From Siccibacter turicensis LMG 23730 (lineage in GTDB: Bacteria; Pseudomonadota; Gammaproteobacteria; Enterobacterales; Enterobacteriaceae): 64,000 nucleotides of DNA. The translations under genes and the position numbers were made by a program. Under the pieces are notes generated by a model. That model worked only from the letters and a program-made list of their open reading frames with translations. It searched no databases and had not been told where the DNA came from. Below, in pieces: positions 24,255 to 35,386 of the stretch (position 1 is its first letter; every line of letters begins with the position of its first letter). The stretch spans positions 433,653-497,652 of the forward strand of contig NZ_AWFZ01000017.1 in assembly GCF_000463155.2 (NCBI RefSeq). The letters are read 5' to 3'.

Positions 24255-26222
24255 CTAGCTGTCGGTTAACGCGTGCTGATACTTGTGCAGCATCGCAGTC
24301 AACCGCTGCACCGATTCCGTTACCTGAACAGGTGCAGAACACAGATGCAGCTTCTGCTGGTAGATCTCAAGCTCATCGAGCAGCTGCTGGAAGTTACGCC
24401 GCCGCTTGTCATCGCTTGACGCGGCGATAACCCGATCCGCAGTATTGCGCAGCTGCCGGTGGAACGCGGAGAGATCGGCATTCACCGGCACCGGCGCGGT
24501 ACGCAGCCGCTGGTGGGCAATAATCAGGTTCAGCGCCAGACGAAACTTCGCCACGTCACCCGGAAACTTATTGAGCAGCAGAAACAGCTGCTGATAGAGC
24601 GCCGGGAGATGGTTCTCCTTACGACGCGCTTTATTGGTGGTCATCGCCGATACCGCCGCCGAAACGAACTGGTTCAGCAGCGTGCGGCCGGTGCGCTCCC
24701 GGGAGTTATCGCGGATCACCACAATCACCACGAACGCCAGCAGCGTTCCCACCAGTTGCCCCAGCGCGCTGTCGAGAAACTGGTTAAAGTGGAAGGTCAT
24801 GGGGTTATCCAGCACCAGAATATTGATGGTCCCCGCCAGCGCCCCCATCGAGCCAAGCCGCCGCTTCTGCACCTCAATACCGATAAAGAACGCCATCACC
24901 GCCAGGCTGATGCACAGCAGCAGCATACTTTGCTGGGTGGAGGGCAGGATCACCAGGAAGTAGAACGCGCCGAGGGGCAGCGCCACCAGCATCCCGTAAA
25001 CGAAGTCGAGTGCGACCATACGCGGGTTCGGCAGGCGCATCGCCAGGGCGGTCACTACTGCAATCATCACGATTGCGCCGTTACCCGAAGTCCAGCCGGT
25101 CCAGAGCCAGAACAGTACCCCGAGGGCGCAGGAGACGGTGGTGCGCCAGAAATTCACCATAGCATGATGGCGTTCCGCCGAAACCGGTTTAATCACCACT
25201 TCCTCGTCGAGAATCGCCTCTTCGACACCGGTGATGCGCGTGTTGCCAATAACCCCACGCTTCAGCAGCAGATAGCGCGTGGCCGCGCCAATCCAGGTGT
25301 AGACGGTTTCCGGCGTATCGCGCTCCCCGGTCCAGACCAGCACCCTGCGCATCCGCTTCAGGCGACGGTGCACATCGGTGGCGGTCTCGACGGGTTCGGC
25401 GAACAGCTCGCGGAAGGTATCGGATACCGCATCCGGGCGCGCCTTTTGCACCAGCATGGTTTCACAGGCTTGCGTAATCAGCGTCAGCGACAGCGTATTA
25501 ATGGCCTTCAGGCGGCGGTTAGCCGAGGCCCACCGGGAAGATTCGATGTTCAGGTTGCTGCGCATGCCCTCCAGCCCGGCGGTGCGGCGTACCAGGTTGC
25601 CCCAGGCAGCATCCACATCCTCGCCATCAGCGGGCGCGACGCAAAGCTGCATCAGTCGGTACTGGTCCACCAGCAGGGCATCCAGCTCGCGGTCAATTTC
25701 ATGCTTAATCGATCGCGGTGAAAACAGCAGATCCGCTACGATCGCGCTCACGATACCTACGACGATCTCGCTGCACCTCTCAAGAGCGAACTGCGGCGTG
25801 AGCAGCGGCTCGGGCTGGATAGTAATAATAATGATCAGCGCGGTGTAGCCCGCCAGCCCCCAGGCGTAGGAGTTCTCCACCTTCACCAGCGATGACACCC
25901 AGGTGCAGAACCCGGCCCAGAGGCAGCATACCAGCAGCATCAGCCCTGGTGCGCGGATCATCACGATGATCAGCACCAGCGCGGCAATACTGCCGATAAA
26001 GGTCCCGATAATACGCAGCATACCGCGATAGCGAATCGCGCCGGACCAGGGCTCGCCGCCGGCGGCAAATGCCGGCCCCGCCGCCACGATGGCCGCAGTC
26101 AGCACCGCCCAGCGCGGGGTTTCAAGATTGAAATGAAATCCGACAAACAGGGCCAGCACAATCGCGGTGGAGAGCTTAAAGGCGAAGCGCAGGTGCTGCG
26201 GCGCAATGGCGAGGATACCCAT
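24255..26222 (-). CDS. aaeB: p-Hydroxybenzoic acid efflux pump, inner-membrane subunit
   Basis: 655-residue membrane transporter of the FUSC/AaeB family that pumps aromatic carboxylic acids such as p-hydroxybenzoate. Two blocks of hydrophobic spans (about 10-170 and 355-510) are each followed by a large hydrophilic domain, the usual architecture. Same length as E. coli AaeB. Begins 5 bases after the aaeA stop and works with that periplasmic adaptor. Likely induced through AaeR. Confidence 0.95.
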   Translation of the reverse strand: MGILAIAPQHLRFAFKLSTAIVLALFVGFHFNLETPRWAVLTAAIVAAGPAFAAGGEPWSGAIRYRGMLRIIGTFIGSIAALVLIIVMIRAPGLMLLVCCLWAGFCTWVSSLVKVENSYAWGLAGYTALIIIITIQPEPLLTPQFALERCSEIVVGIVSAIVADLLFSPRSIKHEIDRELDALLVDQYRLMQLCVAPADGEDVDAAWGNLVRRTAGLEGMRSNLNIESSRWASANRRLKAINTLSLTLITQACETMLVQKARPDAVSDTFRELFAEPVETATDVHRRLKRMRRVLVWTGERDTPETVYTWIGAATRYLLLKRGVIGNTRITGVEEAILDEEVVIKPVSAERHHAMVNFWRTTVSCALGVLFWLWTGWTSGNGAIVMIAVVTALAMRLPNPRMVALDFVYGMLVALPLGAFYFLVILPSTQQSMLLLCISLAVMAFFIGIEVQKRRLGSMGALAGTINILVLDNPMTFHFNQFLDSALGQLVGTLLAFVVIVVIRDNSRERTGRTLLNQFVSAAVSAMTTNKARRKENHLPALYQQLFLLLNKFPGDVAKFRLALNLIIAHQRLRTAPVPVNADLSAFHRQLRNTADRVIAASSDDKRRRNFQQLLDELEIYQQKLHLCSAPVQVTESVQRLTAMLHKYQHALTDS

Positions 26223-26227
26223 CGCGG

Positions 26228-27160
26228 TTACCCGAACTCACGCAGGCGATGCGCCAGCTTTCTGAACAGCGAGTCGTTGCTGGCATTGCGGTCTTTTGTC
26301 CCGGTGACCACGACCGTGGCGGTAGTACCGGCCGGCCAGAGCGCGCCCTGCTGGCTATCGAGACGAATGCGCACCGGCACACGCTGGGCCAGACGCACCC
26401 ACTCAAGGTTGGAATCGACCGTCGCCATGCCTTTATCGTCACGGGTGCTGCTGGCGTTGGTCACGCCCGCCGCGATGCTGTCCACGGAGCCGTGCAGAAC
26501 GCGATTGCTGCCCAGCGGCGTGATTTCGGCGCGGTAGCCGGGACGCACGCCCTCAAGCTTGGTCTCTTCCATATAGGCGAGCACGTAGAATGAGTTCTGT
26601 TTTACCAGCGCCACCGCCGTCGACCCCCGGGTGATAAACTCCCCGGTATAGACGTTAAGGTTGGTGATCCAGCCGTCGGCCGGAGCGCGAATAATGGTAC
26701 GCTCCAGATCGAGGGTCGCCAGATCGCGAGTCGCCTGCGCTTTTGCCAGCTGATGCTCAACGGTTTGCAGCCCGTTATTGGCCTGGTCTATCTCTTCACG
26801 CGACATCGCCTGAATCCCCAGGCGGTTACGACGTCCGGCTTCCCGACGCTTCTCGTTCGCCAGCGCCTGGTAATAAGCCACATCGGCTTCTGCCTCTTCC
26901 AGCGCTTTCTGGTAGCGCGGGCGGTCGATGGTAAACAGCACCTGGCCCTGCTTCACCAGCTGATTGTCGTGTACGTTAACCTGGGTGATCATCCCGGCCA
27001 CGTCGGGAGAAATGGCCACGACGTCCGCGCTGAAGCGCGCATCGCGCGTCCAGGGCGATTCGGTGTAATAAGCCCATGCCCGAAAAATGGCGATAAAGGC
27101 CAGAATCACAAGCACCATGGTGATGGCCGTGCGGGATATTTTTGTTGTTAGCAATTTCAC
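26228..27160 (-). CDS. aaeA: p-Hydroxybenzoic acid efflux pump, membrane fusion subunit
   Basis: Periplasmic adaptor (HlyD/EmrA type) of the aromatic acid pump, 310 residues. N-terminal membrane anchor (about 9-30), biotinyl/lipoyl-like domain (near 50-95), coiled-coil hairpin (about 80-150) and beta-barrel domain. I chose the GTG at 27158-27160 ([13 protein letters not shown] follows): it gives the E. coli length exactly and has GAGG just upstream. The ATG further upstream would add 64 residues running through aaeX. Operon aaeX-aaeA-aaeB. Confidence 0.94.
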   Translation of the reverse strand: MKLLTTKISRTAITMVLVILAFIAIFRAWAYYTESPWTRDARFSADVVAISPDVAGMITQVNVHDNQLVKQGQVLFTIDRPRYQKALEEAEADVAYYQALANEKRREAGRRNRLGIQAMSREEIDQANNGLQTVEHQLAKAQATRDLATLDLERTIIRAPADGWITNLNVYTGEFITRGSTAVALVKQNSFYVLAYMEETKLEGVRPGYRAEITPLGSNRVLHGSVDSIAAGVTNASSTRDDKGMATVDSNLEWVRLAQRVPVRIRLDSQQGALWPAGTTATVVVTGTKDRNASNDSLFRKLAHRLREFG

Positions 27161-27167
27161 ATCAACC

Positions 27168-27371
27168 TCAGACAAACAGGCGGGATACCAGATAAAAAAG
27201 GCAGCAGTACAACGCGGTATTGAACAGCGCCGGATGCCAGACATACTCATAGAACCCGGTCGGCACCAGGACACGGCGTAACAGCCAGAACAGCACCAGC
27301 GAGACCAGTAGCTCACAAAAAATCGGTGGGAAGGAGAGTCCAAACACCACAAAAACAGGAAACAAACTCAT
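27168..27371 (-). CDS. aaeX: AaeX, small membrane protein (DUF1656)
   Basis: 67 residues with two hydrophobic segments (about 6-30 and 47-66). First gene of aaeXAB; the function is not established in any organism, but it always travels with this type of pump. The stop is 7 bases before the aaeA start. Confidence 0.93.
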   Translation of the reverse strand: MSLFPVFVVFGLSFPPIFCELLVSLVLFWLLRRVLVPTGFYEYVWHPALFNTALYCCLFYLVSRLFV

Positions 27372-27556
27372 GTTGACCTTAGACAGTTGCGTGCAGGTGA
27401 TTCGTTTTCTTCTACAACCTGGGCCGCGCAGACAGAGGGCCGGGGAGTGGCCGGGCGAAACGGCAGTAATAGTTAAGAGATAAATAATATATTACGTAAC
27501 TATAACGTTGTTATCTACAATATGTGATCTAAATCACTTTTAAGCCAGAGTGAACA

Positions 27557-28471
27557 ATGGAACGATTAAAGCGTATGTCGGTATTCGCCAAAGTGGTGGA
27601 GCAAGGCTCTTTTACCGCCGCGGCAAGACAGCTCCAGATGAGCGTCTCGTCCATCAGCCAGACGGTCTCCAAACTGGAGGATGAGCTACAGGTTAAGCTG
27701 CTGAACCGCAGCACGCGTAGCATCGGCCTCACCGAAGCGGGGAAGATCTTCTATCAGGGCTGTCGGCGCATGATGCACGAGGTGCAGGACGTCCATGAGC
27801 AGCTCTACGCATTTAACAATACCCCCATCGGCACGCTGCGCATCGGCTGCTCCTCCACCATGGCGCAGAACGTGCTGGCGCATCTCACCGCCGATATGCT
27901 CAGAGAGTATCCGGGCCTGTCGATAAACCTGGTGACCGGTATCCCGGCGCCGGACCTGATTGCCGATGGGCTGGACGTGGTGATCCGCGTCGGCGCGCTG
28001 CAGGATTCCAGCCTGTTTTCGCGGCGGCTGGGCAGCATGCCGATGGTGGTGTGCGCCGCAAAGCGCTATCTGGCGCAGTACGGCACGCCGGAAAAGCCAG
28101 GGGATCTGGTGAATCACTCCTGGCTGGCGTACAGCGTGCGGCCGGACAACGAGTTTGAGCTGATCGCCCCGGAAGGCATCTCCACCCGGCTTATCCCGGA
28201 GGGGCGCTTTGTCACCAACGACCCGATGACCCTCTCCCGCTGGGTGAGCGCCGGCGCGGGGATAGCCTATATGCCGCTGATGTGGGTGGTGGACGAAATT
28301 AACCGCGGCGAGCTGGAGATCCTGTTCCCTCGCTATCAGTCCGATCCGCGCCCGGTGTATGCGCTCTACACCGAGAAGGACAAGCTGCCGCTTAAGGTGC
28401 AGGTGTGTATTAACTATCTGACCGATTATTTTGTCGAGGTGACGAGGATTTATCAGGAGATGCGCGGGTAG
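27557..28471 (+). CDS. aaeR: LysR-type activator of the aae operon
   Basis: 304-residue LysR-family regulator. N-terminal helix-turn-helix (about 1-60, GSFTAAARQLQMSVSSISQ) and C-terminal periplasmic-binding-like effector domain (about 90-300). Transcribed away from aaeX across a 185-base gap, the classic divergent layout for a LysR activator; in E. coli it responds to aromatic carboxylic acids. Converges with tldD. Confidence 0.95.
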   Translation: MERLKRMSVFAKVVEQGSFTAAARQLQMSVSSISQTVSKLEDELQVKLLNRSTRSIGLTEAGKIFYQGCRRMMHEVQDVHEQLYAFNNTPIGTLRIGCSSTMAQNVLAHLTADMLREYPGLSINLVTGIPAPDLIADGLDVVIRVGALQDSSLFSRRLGSMPMVVCAAKRYLAQYGTPEKPGDLVNHSWLAYSVRPDNEFELIAPEGISTRLIPEGRFVTNDPMTLSRWVSAGAGIAYMPLMWVVDEINRGELEILFPRYQSDPRPVYALYTEKDKLPLKVQVCINYLTDYFVEVTRIYQEMRG

Positions 28472-28514
28472 GAAACGAGATGGCAGGCAAGCGGGCGCTT
28501 ACCTGCCGTGAAGA

Positions 28515-29960
28515 TTACGCGGTGCCGCCCACCGTCAGGCTGTCGACCTTCAGGGTCGGCTGACCAACGCCAACCGGCAGACTCTGCCCCTCTTTGCCGC
28601 ACACGCCGACGCCGTTATCCAGCGCCAGGTCGTTGCCGACCATGGAGATCTGCTGCATGGCTTCAATACCGGAGCCAATCAGGGTCGCGCCTTTTACCGG
28701 CGTGGTGACCTTCCCGTTTTCAATCAGGTAGGCCTCTGAGGTCGAGAACACGAATTTGCCGGAGGTGATATCCACCTGGCCGCCGCCAAAGTTCGGCGCA
28801 AAAATGCCGTACTCAACGGATTCGATGATCTCCTGCGGCGTGGATTTCCCGGCCAGCATGTAAGTGTTGGTCATGCGCGGCATCGGCAGATGGGCATAGG
28901 ATTCGCGACGCCCGTTGCCGGTCGGAGCAACCCCCATCAGACGGGCATTCATTTTATCCTGCATGTAGCCTTTGAGGATGCCGTTCTCAATCAGCACGTT
29001 GTACTGGCCCGGTACGCCTTCGTCGTCGATGGAGATCGAGCCGCGGCGGTTAAGCATGGTTCCGTCATCCACCACGGTGCAAAGCTCGGAGGCCACCAGC
29101 TCACCCATGTGGCCGCTGAATACCGAGGTGCCGCGACGGTTGAAGTCGCCTTCCAGACCGTGACCGACCGCTTCGTGCAGCAGCACGCCCGGCCAGCCTG
29201 CGCCGAGTACCACCGGCAGCGCACCCGCTGGCGCGGCGACCGCTGAGAGATTCACCAGCGCCATGCGCACCGCTTCTTTAGCCCACGCGTCGGCGCGCAC
29301 GTCGCCGTCGGTGGCCTCGAGGAACCATTCGTAGCCGAAACGTCCGCCGCCGCCGCTTGAACCGCGCTCGCGCTTGCCGTTCTCTTCAACCTGCACGCTG
29401 ACCGACAGGCGCACCAGCGGACGCACATCGGCGGCCAGGGTGCCGTCGGTGGCGGCTACCAGAATCAGTTCGTAAACGCCGGTCAGGCTGGCGCTCACTT
29501 CCTGCACGCGCTTATCGGCAGCACGCGCCGCGCTGTTGACGCGCTTCAGGATGTCGAGCTTCTCTTCGCGGGTCATGCTCTGGAGCGGGTCGATAGCGGT
29601 GTACAGTGCTTTATGCTCCACCGCACCGAGGGTTTTCGCACGTCCATCGCCCGTCTCGGTAACAATGCTGCGTGCGGCCTGCGCACTCTGCTCCAGCGCC
29701 AGCAGGCTAATCTGGTCGGCATAGGCGAAGCCGGTTTTCTCACCGCTGATAGCGCGAACCCCAACGCCCTGGTCAATGTTCCAGGAGCCGTCTTTGATAA
29801 TGTTGTCTTCCAGAACCCAGGACTCGTGATAGCTGGACTGAAAATAGAGATCGCCGTAGTCGAGACGGCGCTCGGAAAGCTGGCCGAGAATGGAGAACAG
29901 ATCTTGATGACTCAAGCCATTCGCAGATAGCAACTGCTCACTTACCAGGTTCAGACTCAT
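28515..29960 (-). CDS. tldD: Metalloprotease subunit TldD
   Basis: Subunit of the TldD/TldE protease, involved in CcdA turnover and microcin B17 maturation in E. coli. 481 residues. The HExxxH zinc motif (HEAVGH) is at 262-267, with the third ligand expected further on. I chose the ATG at 29958-29960 ([11 protein letters not shown]), the family start; in-frame ATGs 5 and 9 codons earlier exist. It follows yhdP in E. coli too. Confidence 0.96.
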   Translation of the reverse strand: MSLNLVSEQLLSANGLSHQDLFSILGQLSERRLDYGDLYFQSSYHESWVLEDNIIKDGSWNIDQGVGVRAISGEKTGFAYADQISLLALEQSAQAARSIVTETGDGRAKTLGAVEHKALYTAIDPLQSMTREEKLDILKRVNSAARAADKRVQEVSASLTGVYELILVAATDGTLAADVRPLVRLSVSVQVEENGKRERGSSGGGGRFGYEWFLEATDGDVRADAWAKEAVRMALVNLSAVAAPAGALPVVLGAGWPGVLLHEAVGHGLEGDFNRRGTSVFSGHMGELVASELCTVVDDGTMLNRRGSISIDDEGVPGQYNVLIENGILKGYMQDKMNARLMGVAPTGNGRRESYAHLPMPRMTNTYMLAGKSTPQEIIESVEYGIFAPNFGGGQVDITSGKFVFSTSEAYLIENGKVTTPVKGATLIGSGIEAMQQISMVGNDLALDNGVGVCGKEGQSLPVGVGQPTLKVDSLTVGGTA

Positions 29961-30046
29961 CGTTTTGCTACTCATGTGAAACTGCACGGCGGCAGTGAAA
30001 AAAAGGGTATCGATCGAGCTTGCGGCAATTCCTTGCCAACGTCAAA

Positions 30047-33000
30047 TCATTGCGCTTTTGTGTCGCGCGGCTGGCGCAACACTTCATTGATCTGCGGTTT
30101 ATCTACCGGCCCGGTGATGTGATAACGCAGGATGGAGACTTTGCTCCACAGCGGCCCGAGCACGCGGCTGGCGGCAAACACCGCCGCACCGACAATCGGG
30201 TTAACCGCGAAGGCGGCGGCCACGCCCACGGTGGCCGAGATTTCCGGTGCCACCACCGCTTCCATATCCAGCTCGCGGCGCACCAGGTTGATGTTGCCCT
30301 TCATGGCGATATCCGCTTCCAGCCCGTCCACCAGCGTATCGTCGGTGTTCATTACGCCATCCTTAATCCAGGCGGTGCTGCGAATAGAGTCGTAATAGAA
30401 GCCGTCGCCGAAGGTGTCGCTGAAGTCGAAACGCAGCTTGCGCAGCAGGGCGTCGAAGCTCAGCAGGCGCAGCAGCTGACCGGCGTGCCCCGCGCCGGCA
30501 TCGGCAATTTCGCCCTTGCCGAGGCGGGTATGCAGAATGCCGTTCAGGGAGGCAACGTCGGGCTGCCACGGTCTGGCGCGCCAGTGCAGGTCATAATCAA
30601 CGTCGAACGATGAGCCCTGCAGCGGCGTCGACAGCCCAAAGAAGCCGACCGCGGAATCGAGTTTTTTGCCCTTGAGCGTCCCTTTCAGCGACGTGCGCTC
30701 GCTGCCCGGCGTGTTGACCCACTCGCCCGCCGTGGTCAGGCGCGCAAAGCCGGTGTCGAGCAGACCGTTCGCCAGCTGCAGCGTATCGCCTTTGATGGAG
30801 AAGTCGCCGTTGATGCGCCCGTATTTCTGGCCGTAGAACCAGCACTCCGCGCAGCGCAGCGTCAGATCGGGCCAGCCGCTGAAATCAATGCGCTCCTTGC
30901 TGCTGAACGGCGAGGCGGGCTGGGACTTATCGCCGCTGCCGCTCTGCGGCGCGGCCGGGTTGAAATAGAGGTAGCGAATGTTTGCCAGCCACGGCGCGTT
31001 CTCCCGGTGCGTCAGGGTGGCGTTGATTTCACGCCCCTGGGCTTCAACGCGCGTCCCGTTGCCTTCCGGGCTGGAGACGATGCTCAGGTTGTTCCACTGC
31101 TGGCCGCCCAGCGTCAGCGCTGGCGTGCGCAGCGTGACCCGCGCCGGTAACGCGGTGCTGGAGCTGACCTTATCCGCTGCGCCCTGACTGAACAGCGCCA
31201 GCCACTCGGCACCGTCCATCGCCGGCAGGTTAAGCTCGACGCCCGGCTCCTCGGGCAGCGGCGGAAGCGTACGGCTGTCCGACGCCCAGATGGCGCGATC
31301 CAGCGTCAGCTTCTCATTAAGCAGCCAGCGGCTGTTGAAGCGGTGCGTCGACCCGGCGTTGCCGGTCAGGGTAAAGGCGCGCAGATCGCCCTCGACGGCG
31401 ACGTTGAGCGGCAGCGGCTCCCCGGCCGTCTTTTCAGCCGGTGATGGTAAGTGACTACTTACATTCTTCAGATCCGCCGCGATATCTACCTTGTAGCGCG
31501 CTCCGCCGTGGTACGGCAGCGTAATGCCGACATCCCCTTTCCATGCCACGCTGCCAGCAATCTGCTTGTTAACCGGGTCCGGCAACAGGCCGGTGCGGGC
31601 GGGCTGCCAGTTGCCGTTGAGATCAACCCCGACCTCAAACGCCTTTGGCTGTTCGCGGGTCGTAAACGTCACGTTAAGCGGCTGATTAAACCAGCGGGCG
31701 GTGAGTGGGCCGCTGTCCAGATCGCCGTTCTTAAAGTGGAAGGTACCGGTCAGGTTATTCAGGGTGCTGTTAAGCGGCTTAATAAAGAGCGTGTTGTTGT
31801 TGAGATTTACGTCTCCGCTGGCGGTGGTCATCTCACCGTCCAGAGGGATATCAAGATGTAAGCGAGCACTTACATCGCCATCAAGCTGAAGCTCATCCAG
31901 CGTCGTGCCAAGGGAATCGTTCAGGGCGGTACGCTTGAAATAGGGCCCCACCTCTTTACCCGGCCCCTGGATGTCGGCGTCTATCAGCAGCTTCTCAGCC
32001 ATATAGTCAGGAATGGTCGCGGTCACGTTGTGCCCTGTCACGCCGCCAAGCTTGACCTCTTTCGCCTTCATCCACAGGCCATCATTGATAAAGTCGAGGT
32101 CGATATCGAAGTTTTCAAGCGCCGGCCAGTCTGGCTGGAAAGCGAAGGTGGCGTTGCGCAGCGGGACCAGCACTTCAAACTGCCCCTCATTGTGCTTATA
32201 GGGGAACAGGTGCGGGTCACCGCCGTAGACCAGGGTGGCGTTTTCCACCTGGCCGCCCTTAATGGCGCCGCTCAGGTAATCAACCAGATCTTTACCCATC
32301 AGGTTTTCAGGAAGATAGCGCCACGCCTGTCCGGCGTCGCTGGTGCTGATGCCCGCCAGAATGCCGAGCCACGGCGCGCCCTTGGCCGGCTGCTCATAGT
32401 GGAAGTCACCGCGGGCGCGCAGCGCGCTGGCGCTCACGTCAATGCCGGTACCGTCCAGCCGCCAGCCACTGGCGTCATTTCGCCAGGCAAGGGTGGCGTC
32501 GCCCTGGGCAATTTCCAGCGGGGCGCGGAAGACGCTCTCATAGGGCATCACCGCCTTACGTACCGTGGCGTTCAGCACGCCATTCTGCAGGCTGCCCGCG
32601 ACGTTACCGGAAAAGTGCTGCACGCCCGGCAGCAGCTTCCACTGTTTCCAGGAGAGGTCGCTCCATTCGGCCTGGAAACGGGTTTTGTCGGTAGCCTGCA
32701 GCGGAATATCCAGCGCCAGCGCATCAAGGTTCCCGGCCGGGCGCATGGTGTTCCACACCTCACTCAGGCGCGGGGAGAACTTCTGTGCCAGCGGCAATAG
32801 CGCATCCAGCCCGCTCAGCTCGAGGTGGCTGGCGCGCACCCGCAGCTCATCGCTGCGCTGGTTATCCGGCCCGCCAACCTGCTGCGCCGGGAACCAGGCG
32901 AGCGAGAGCGCGCCTTTCGGCCAGGGTTTGTCATCGATCGAAATGCGGGTGGTGGGAATGTCCAGCTGCCAGCCGTCCTGAGGGTGCGTGATGTGCGCCG

Positions 33001-33856
33001 TGAGGTTATCCACCGCAAGGCGATGCGTCTCGTTGTTCGCGCCCTGCCAGCTTGCGCCGCCCTGCTTAAGCCAGACGTCGCCACCGGCAACTTCGCCCTG
33101 ACGGAGGGTCATCCACGCCGCGAGGCTGAACTGCGCGCTGGTGAGTTCGACGTTGTCCTGCATCCATTTGCCGAGCCAGGGTTTCACGTCCACGTCATCG
33201 GCCTGCATCCATACCGTGCCGTTGTTAAGCAGGCCGTTGTCATCGCGCAGATCCATTCGCACCTGCATCACGCCGTGCTGCCCGGTCAGGCTGGAGAGGC
33301 TCACCTGCCCCTCGGCACGATGGCGGTCGTCGCCGTTAAGCCAGGTCAGTTGCGGGATGGTCAGTTCGGCGCGCTGGCCGGAGATGGTCAGGAAGCTGAG
33401 GGTGCTGTCACGTAAATCGAAGTGGTCAAACTGGCGTAAGAAGAGATCGCTCAGGCGATTGGTTTCAATGCCTTTGGAACCGCTGGAGGTGTCGATAGGC
33501 GTATTGGTATGCACGTTAAGCTGATGAAACGTGAGATCGCGGAACTGCCAGCGGAAGTGCAGCAGACTTTGCCACACGTCGAGCGCCAGGGTGACGCGTT
33601 CAATGCTGACCGAGCCGCCGTCGCTCAGTCCAAAGGTGATGTCACGGGCGTCGAGCGTCGGGCCAAAGTTCTGCCAGTTCGCCTCAAGACGGCTGGCGTT
33701 GACCGGTTGCCCGTACGCCTCGCTGATTTTTTGCAGAACGGTGGGACGCCAGCTGTCAAGATACGGCAGCGCCAGCCGCAGCCCACTCACCAGCAGTGCG
33801 ACGATCACAATCAGCGTTGCGGCTGTGAGTAGCAAAATCCCCGGCAGTCGCCTCAC
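30047..33856 (-). CDS. yhdP: AsmA-like lipid transport protein YhdP
   Basis: 1,269-residue envelope-spanning protein of the AsmA/TamB group, thought to carry phospholipids to the outer membrane together with TamB and YdbH. N-terminal membrane anchor (about 4-24) and a very long beta-rich periplasmic part; the C-terminal segment (GNINLVRRELDMEAVVAPEIS region) is conserved. Start is a GTG at 33854-33856 with a good AAGGAGAG site; the nearby ATG is out of frame. E. coli YhdP is 1,266 residues. Upstream of it lies rng. Confidence 0.95.
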   Translation of the reverse strand: MRRLPGILLLTAATLIVIVALLVSGLRLALPYLDSWRPTVLQKISEAYGQPVNASRLEANWQNFGPTLDARDITFGLSDGGSVSIERVTLALDVWQSLLHFRWQFRDLTFHQLNVHTNTPIDTSSGSKGIETNRLSDLFLRQFDHFDLRDSTLSFLTISGQRAELTIPQLTWLNGDDRHRAEGQVSLSSLTGQHGVMQVRMDLRDDNGLLNNGTVWMQADDVDVKPWLGKWMQDNVELTSAQFSLAAWMTLRQGEVAGGDVWLKQGGASWQGANNETHRLAVDNLTAHITHPQDGWQLDIPTTRISIDDKPWPKGALSLAWFPAQQVGGPDNQRSDELRVRASHLELSGLDALLPLAQKFSPRLSEVWNTMRPAGNLDALALDIPLQATDKTRFQAEWSDLSWKQWKLLPGVQHFSGNVAGSLQNGVLNATVRKAVMPYESVFRAPLEIAQGDATLAWRNDASGWRLDGTGIDVSASALRARGDFHYEQPAKGAPWLGILAGISTSDAGQAWRYLPENLMGKDLVDYLSGAIKGGQVENATLVYGGDPHLFPYKHNEGQFEVLVPLRNATFAFQPDWPALENFDIDLDFINDGLWMKAKEVKLGGVTGHNVTATIPDYMAEKLLIDADIQGPGKEVGPYFKRTALNDSLGTTLDELQLDGDVSARLHLDIPLDGEMTTASGDVNLNNNTLFIKPLNSTLNNLTGTFHFKNGDLDSGPLTARWFNQPLNVTFTTREQPKAFEVGVDLNGNWQPARTGLLPDPVNKQIAGSVAWKGDVGITLPYHGGARYKVDIAADLKNVSSHLPSPAEKTAGEPLPLNVAVEGDLRAFTLTGNAGSTHRFNSRWLLNEKLTLDRAIWASDSRTLPPLPEEPGVELNLPAMDGAEWLALFSQGAADKVSSSTALPARVTLRTPALTLGGQQWNNLSIVSSPEGNGTRVEAQGREINATLTHRENAPWLANIRYLYFNPAAPQSGSGDKSQPASPFSSKERIDFSGWPDLTLRCAECWFYGQKYGRINGDFSIKGDTLQLANGLLDTGFARLTTAGEWVNTPGSERTSLKGTLKGKKLDSAVGFFGLSTPLQGSSFDVDYDLHWRARPWQPDVASLNGILHTRLGKGEIADAGAGHAGQLLRLLSFDALLRKLRFDFSDTFGDGFYYDSIRSTAWIKDGVMNTDDTLVDGLEADIAMKGNINLVRRELDMEAVVAPEISATVGVAAAFAVNPIVGAAVFAASRVLGPLWSKVSILRYHITGPVDKPQINEVLRQPRDTKAQ

Positions 33857-33912
33857 ACATCTCTCCTTGTCAGCTGCCGCAGCGTCAGGCTTAGTTCCCG
33901 CACTACGGCAGG

Positions 33913-35382
33913 CTACATCATGACCACGTCGAACTGCTCCTGATTATAGAGCGGTTCGATTTGTACTTTGACCTGTTTGCCGACGAAGATTTCCACTTCC
34001 GCCAGCGCGTGTGACTCTTCGCTTTTCAGCGCTTCGGCAACGGCCGGTGACGCATAGACCAGGAAACGGTCGGAATCATAGGCATGATGCACGCGGACGA
34101 TTTCACGCATGATCTCATAGCACACGGTTTCCACGCTTTTCACCGTTCCGCGACCGTGGCAGGTAGGACATTCGTTGCACAGCACGTGCTCGACGCTTTC
34201 GCGAGTACGTTTACGGGTCATCTCGACCAGGCCGAGCTGAGAAAAACCGTTGATGCTGGTTTTTACCCGATCCTTGCTGAGCGCCTGCTCCAGCGAGTGC
34301 AGCACGCGACGGCGGTGATCCTCATTACTCATGTCGATAAAATCGATGATGATGATGCCGCCAAGATTACGCAGACGCAGCTGTCGCGCGATGGCCTGAG
34401 TTGCTTCGATATTGGTGTTAAAAATGGTGTCGTCCAGATTGCGATGGCCGACAAACGCGCCGGTGTTGATGTCCACGGTGGTCATCGCTTCGGTCTGGTC
34501 GATAATCAGGTAGCCGCCGGACTTCAGCTCCACCTTGCGCTCCAGCGCGCGCTGAATTTCGTTTTCCACATCGAACAGATCGAAAATCGGCTGGCGGCCG
34601 CTGTAGTGCTCGATCTTGCTCGACATATCCGGGATGTACTCGGCGGTAAACTCCAGCAGCATGTCGTAGGTCAGGCGGGAGTCGACGCGGATCCGGTCAA
34701 GCGAGGTGCCAGCGAAATCACGCAGCACGCGCTGGGCCAGCGCCAGTTCGCCATACATCTGGTAACGGGTCTGGGGGCGTTTTTTACGCTCCATCACTTT
34801 GGTCCAGACGCGTTTCAGGTAGGCGGCATCGGAGGAGAGATCCGCTTCGCAGATGCCCTCCGCCGCGGTACGGATGATAAACCCGCCCAGATCGTCGCAG
34901 TACGCCGAGACGATGCGCTTGAGGCGATCGCGCTCCTCTTCGCTCTCGATACGCTGCGACACGCCCACGTGCGAGGCGCCGGGCATAAACACCAGATAGC
35001 GCGAGGGCAGCGTGATGTCGGTGGTCAGGCGCGCCCCTTTGGTGCCCAGCGGGTCTTTCACCACCTGCACCATGAGATCCTGGCCCTGACGCACCAGCTC
35101 GGAGATGTCGCGCACCGTAAAGTTTTTCTGCTCTTCGCCAGCCACGCACTCGGTGTGCGGCATGATATCGGAGGCGTGCAGAAACGCGGCTTTATCCAGG
35201 CCAATATCTACAAATGCCGCCTGCATTCCGGGGAGCACCCGGCTGACGCGACCTTTGTAGATATTTCCTACGATCCCGCGACGCGCTTCGCGTTCGATAT
35301 GAATTTCCTGAAGAATACCGCCGTCAATGTAGGCTACCCGGGTTTCGGAAGGGGTAACATTGACCAATAATTCAGCCGTCAT
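33913..35382 (-). CDS. rng: Ribonuclease G
   Basis: Endoribonuclease that makes the 16S rRNA 5' end and processes some mRNAs. 489 residues. S1-like RNA-binding domain (about 35-125), catalytic metal ligands Asp304 (TTVDINTG) and Asp347 (IIIIDFID), then the zinc-link CPTCHGRG near 405. Four bases downstream of maf in a maf-rng arrangement after the mre genes. Confidence 0.97.
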   Translation of the reverse strand: MTAELLVNVTPSETRVAYIDGGILQEIHIEREARRGIVGNIYKGRVSRVLPGMQAAFVDIGLDKAAFLHASDIMPHTECVAGEEQKNFTVRDISELVRQGQDLMVQVVKDPLGTKGARLTTDITLPSRYLVFMPGASHVGVSQRIESEEERDRLKRIVSAYCDDLGGFIIRTAAEGICEADLSSDAAYLKRVWTKVMERKKRPQTRYQMYGELALAQRVLRDFAGTSLDRIRVDSRLTYDMLLEFTAEYIPDMSSKIEHYSGRQPIFDLFDVENEIQRALERKVELKSGGYLIIDQTEAMTTVDINTGAFVGHRNLDDTIFNTNIEATQAIARQLRLRNLGGIIIIDFIDMSNEDHRRRVLHSLEQALSKDRVKTSINGFSQLGLVEMTRKRTRESVEHVLCNECPTCHGRGTVKSVETVCYEIMREIVRVHHAYDSDRFLVYASPAVAEALKSEESHALAEVEIFVGKQVKVQIEPLYNQEQFDVVMM

Positions 35383-35386
35383 TTTT

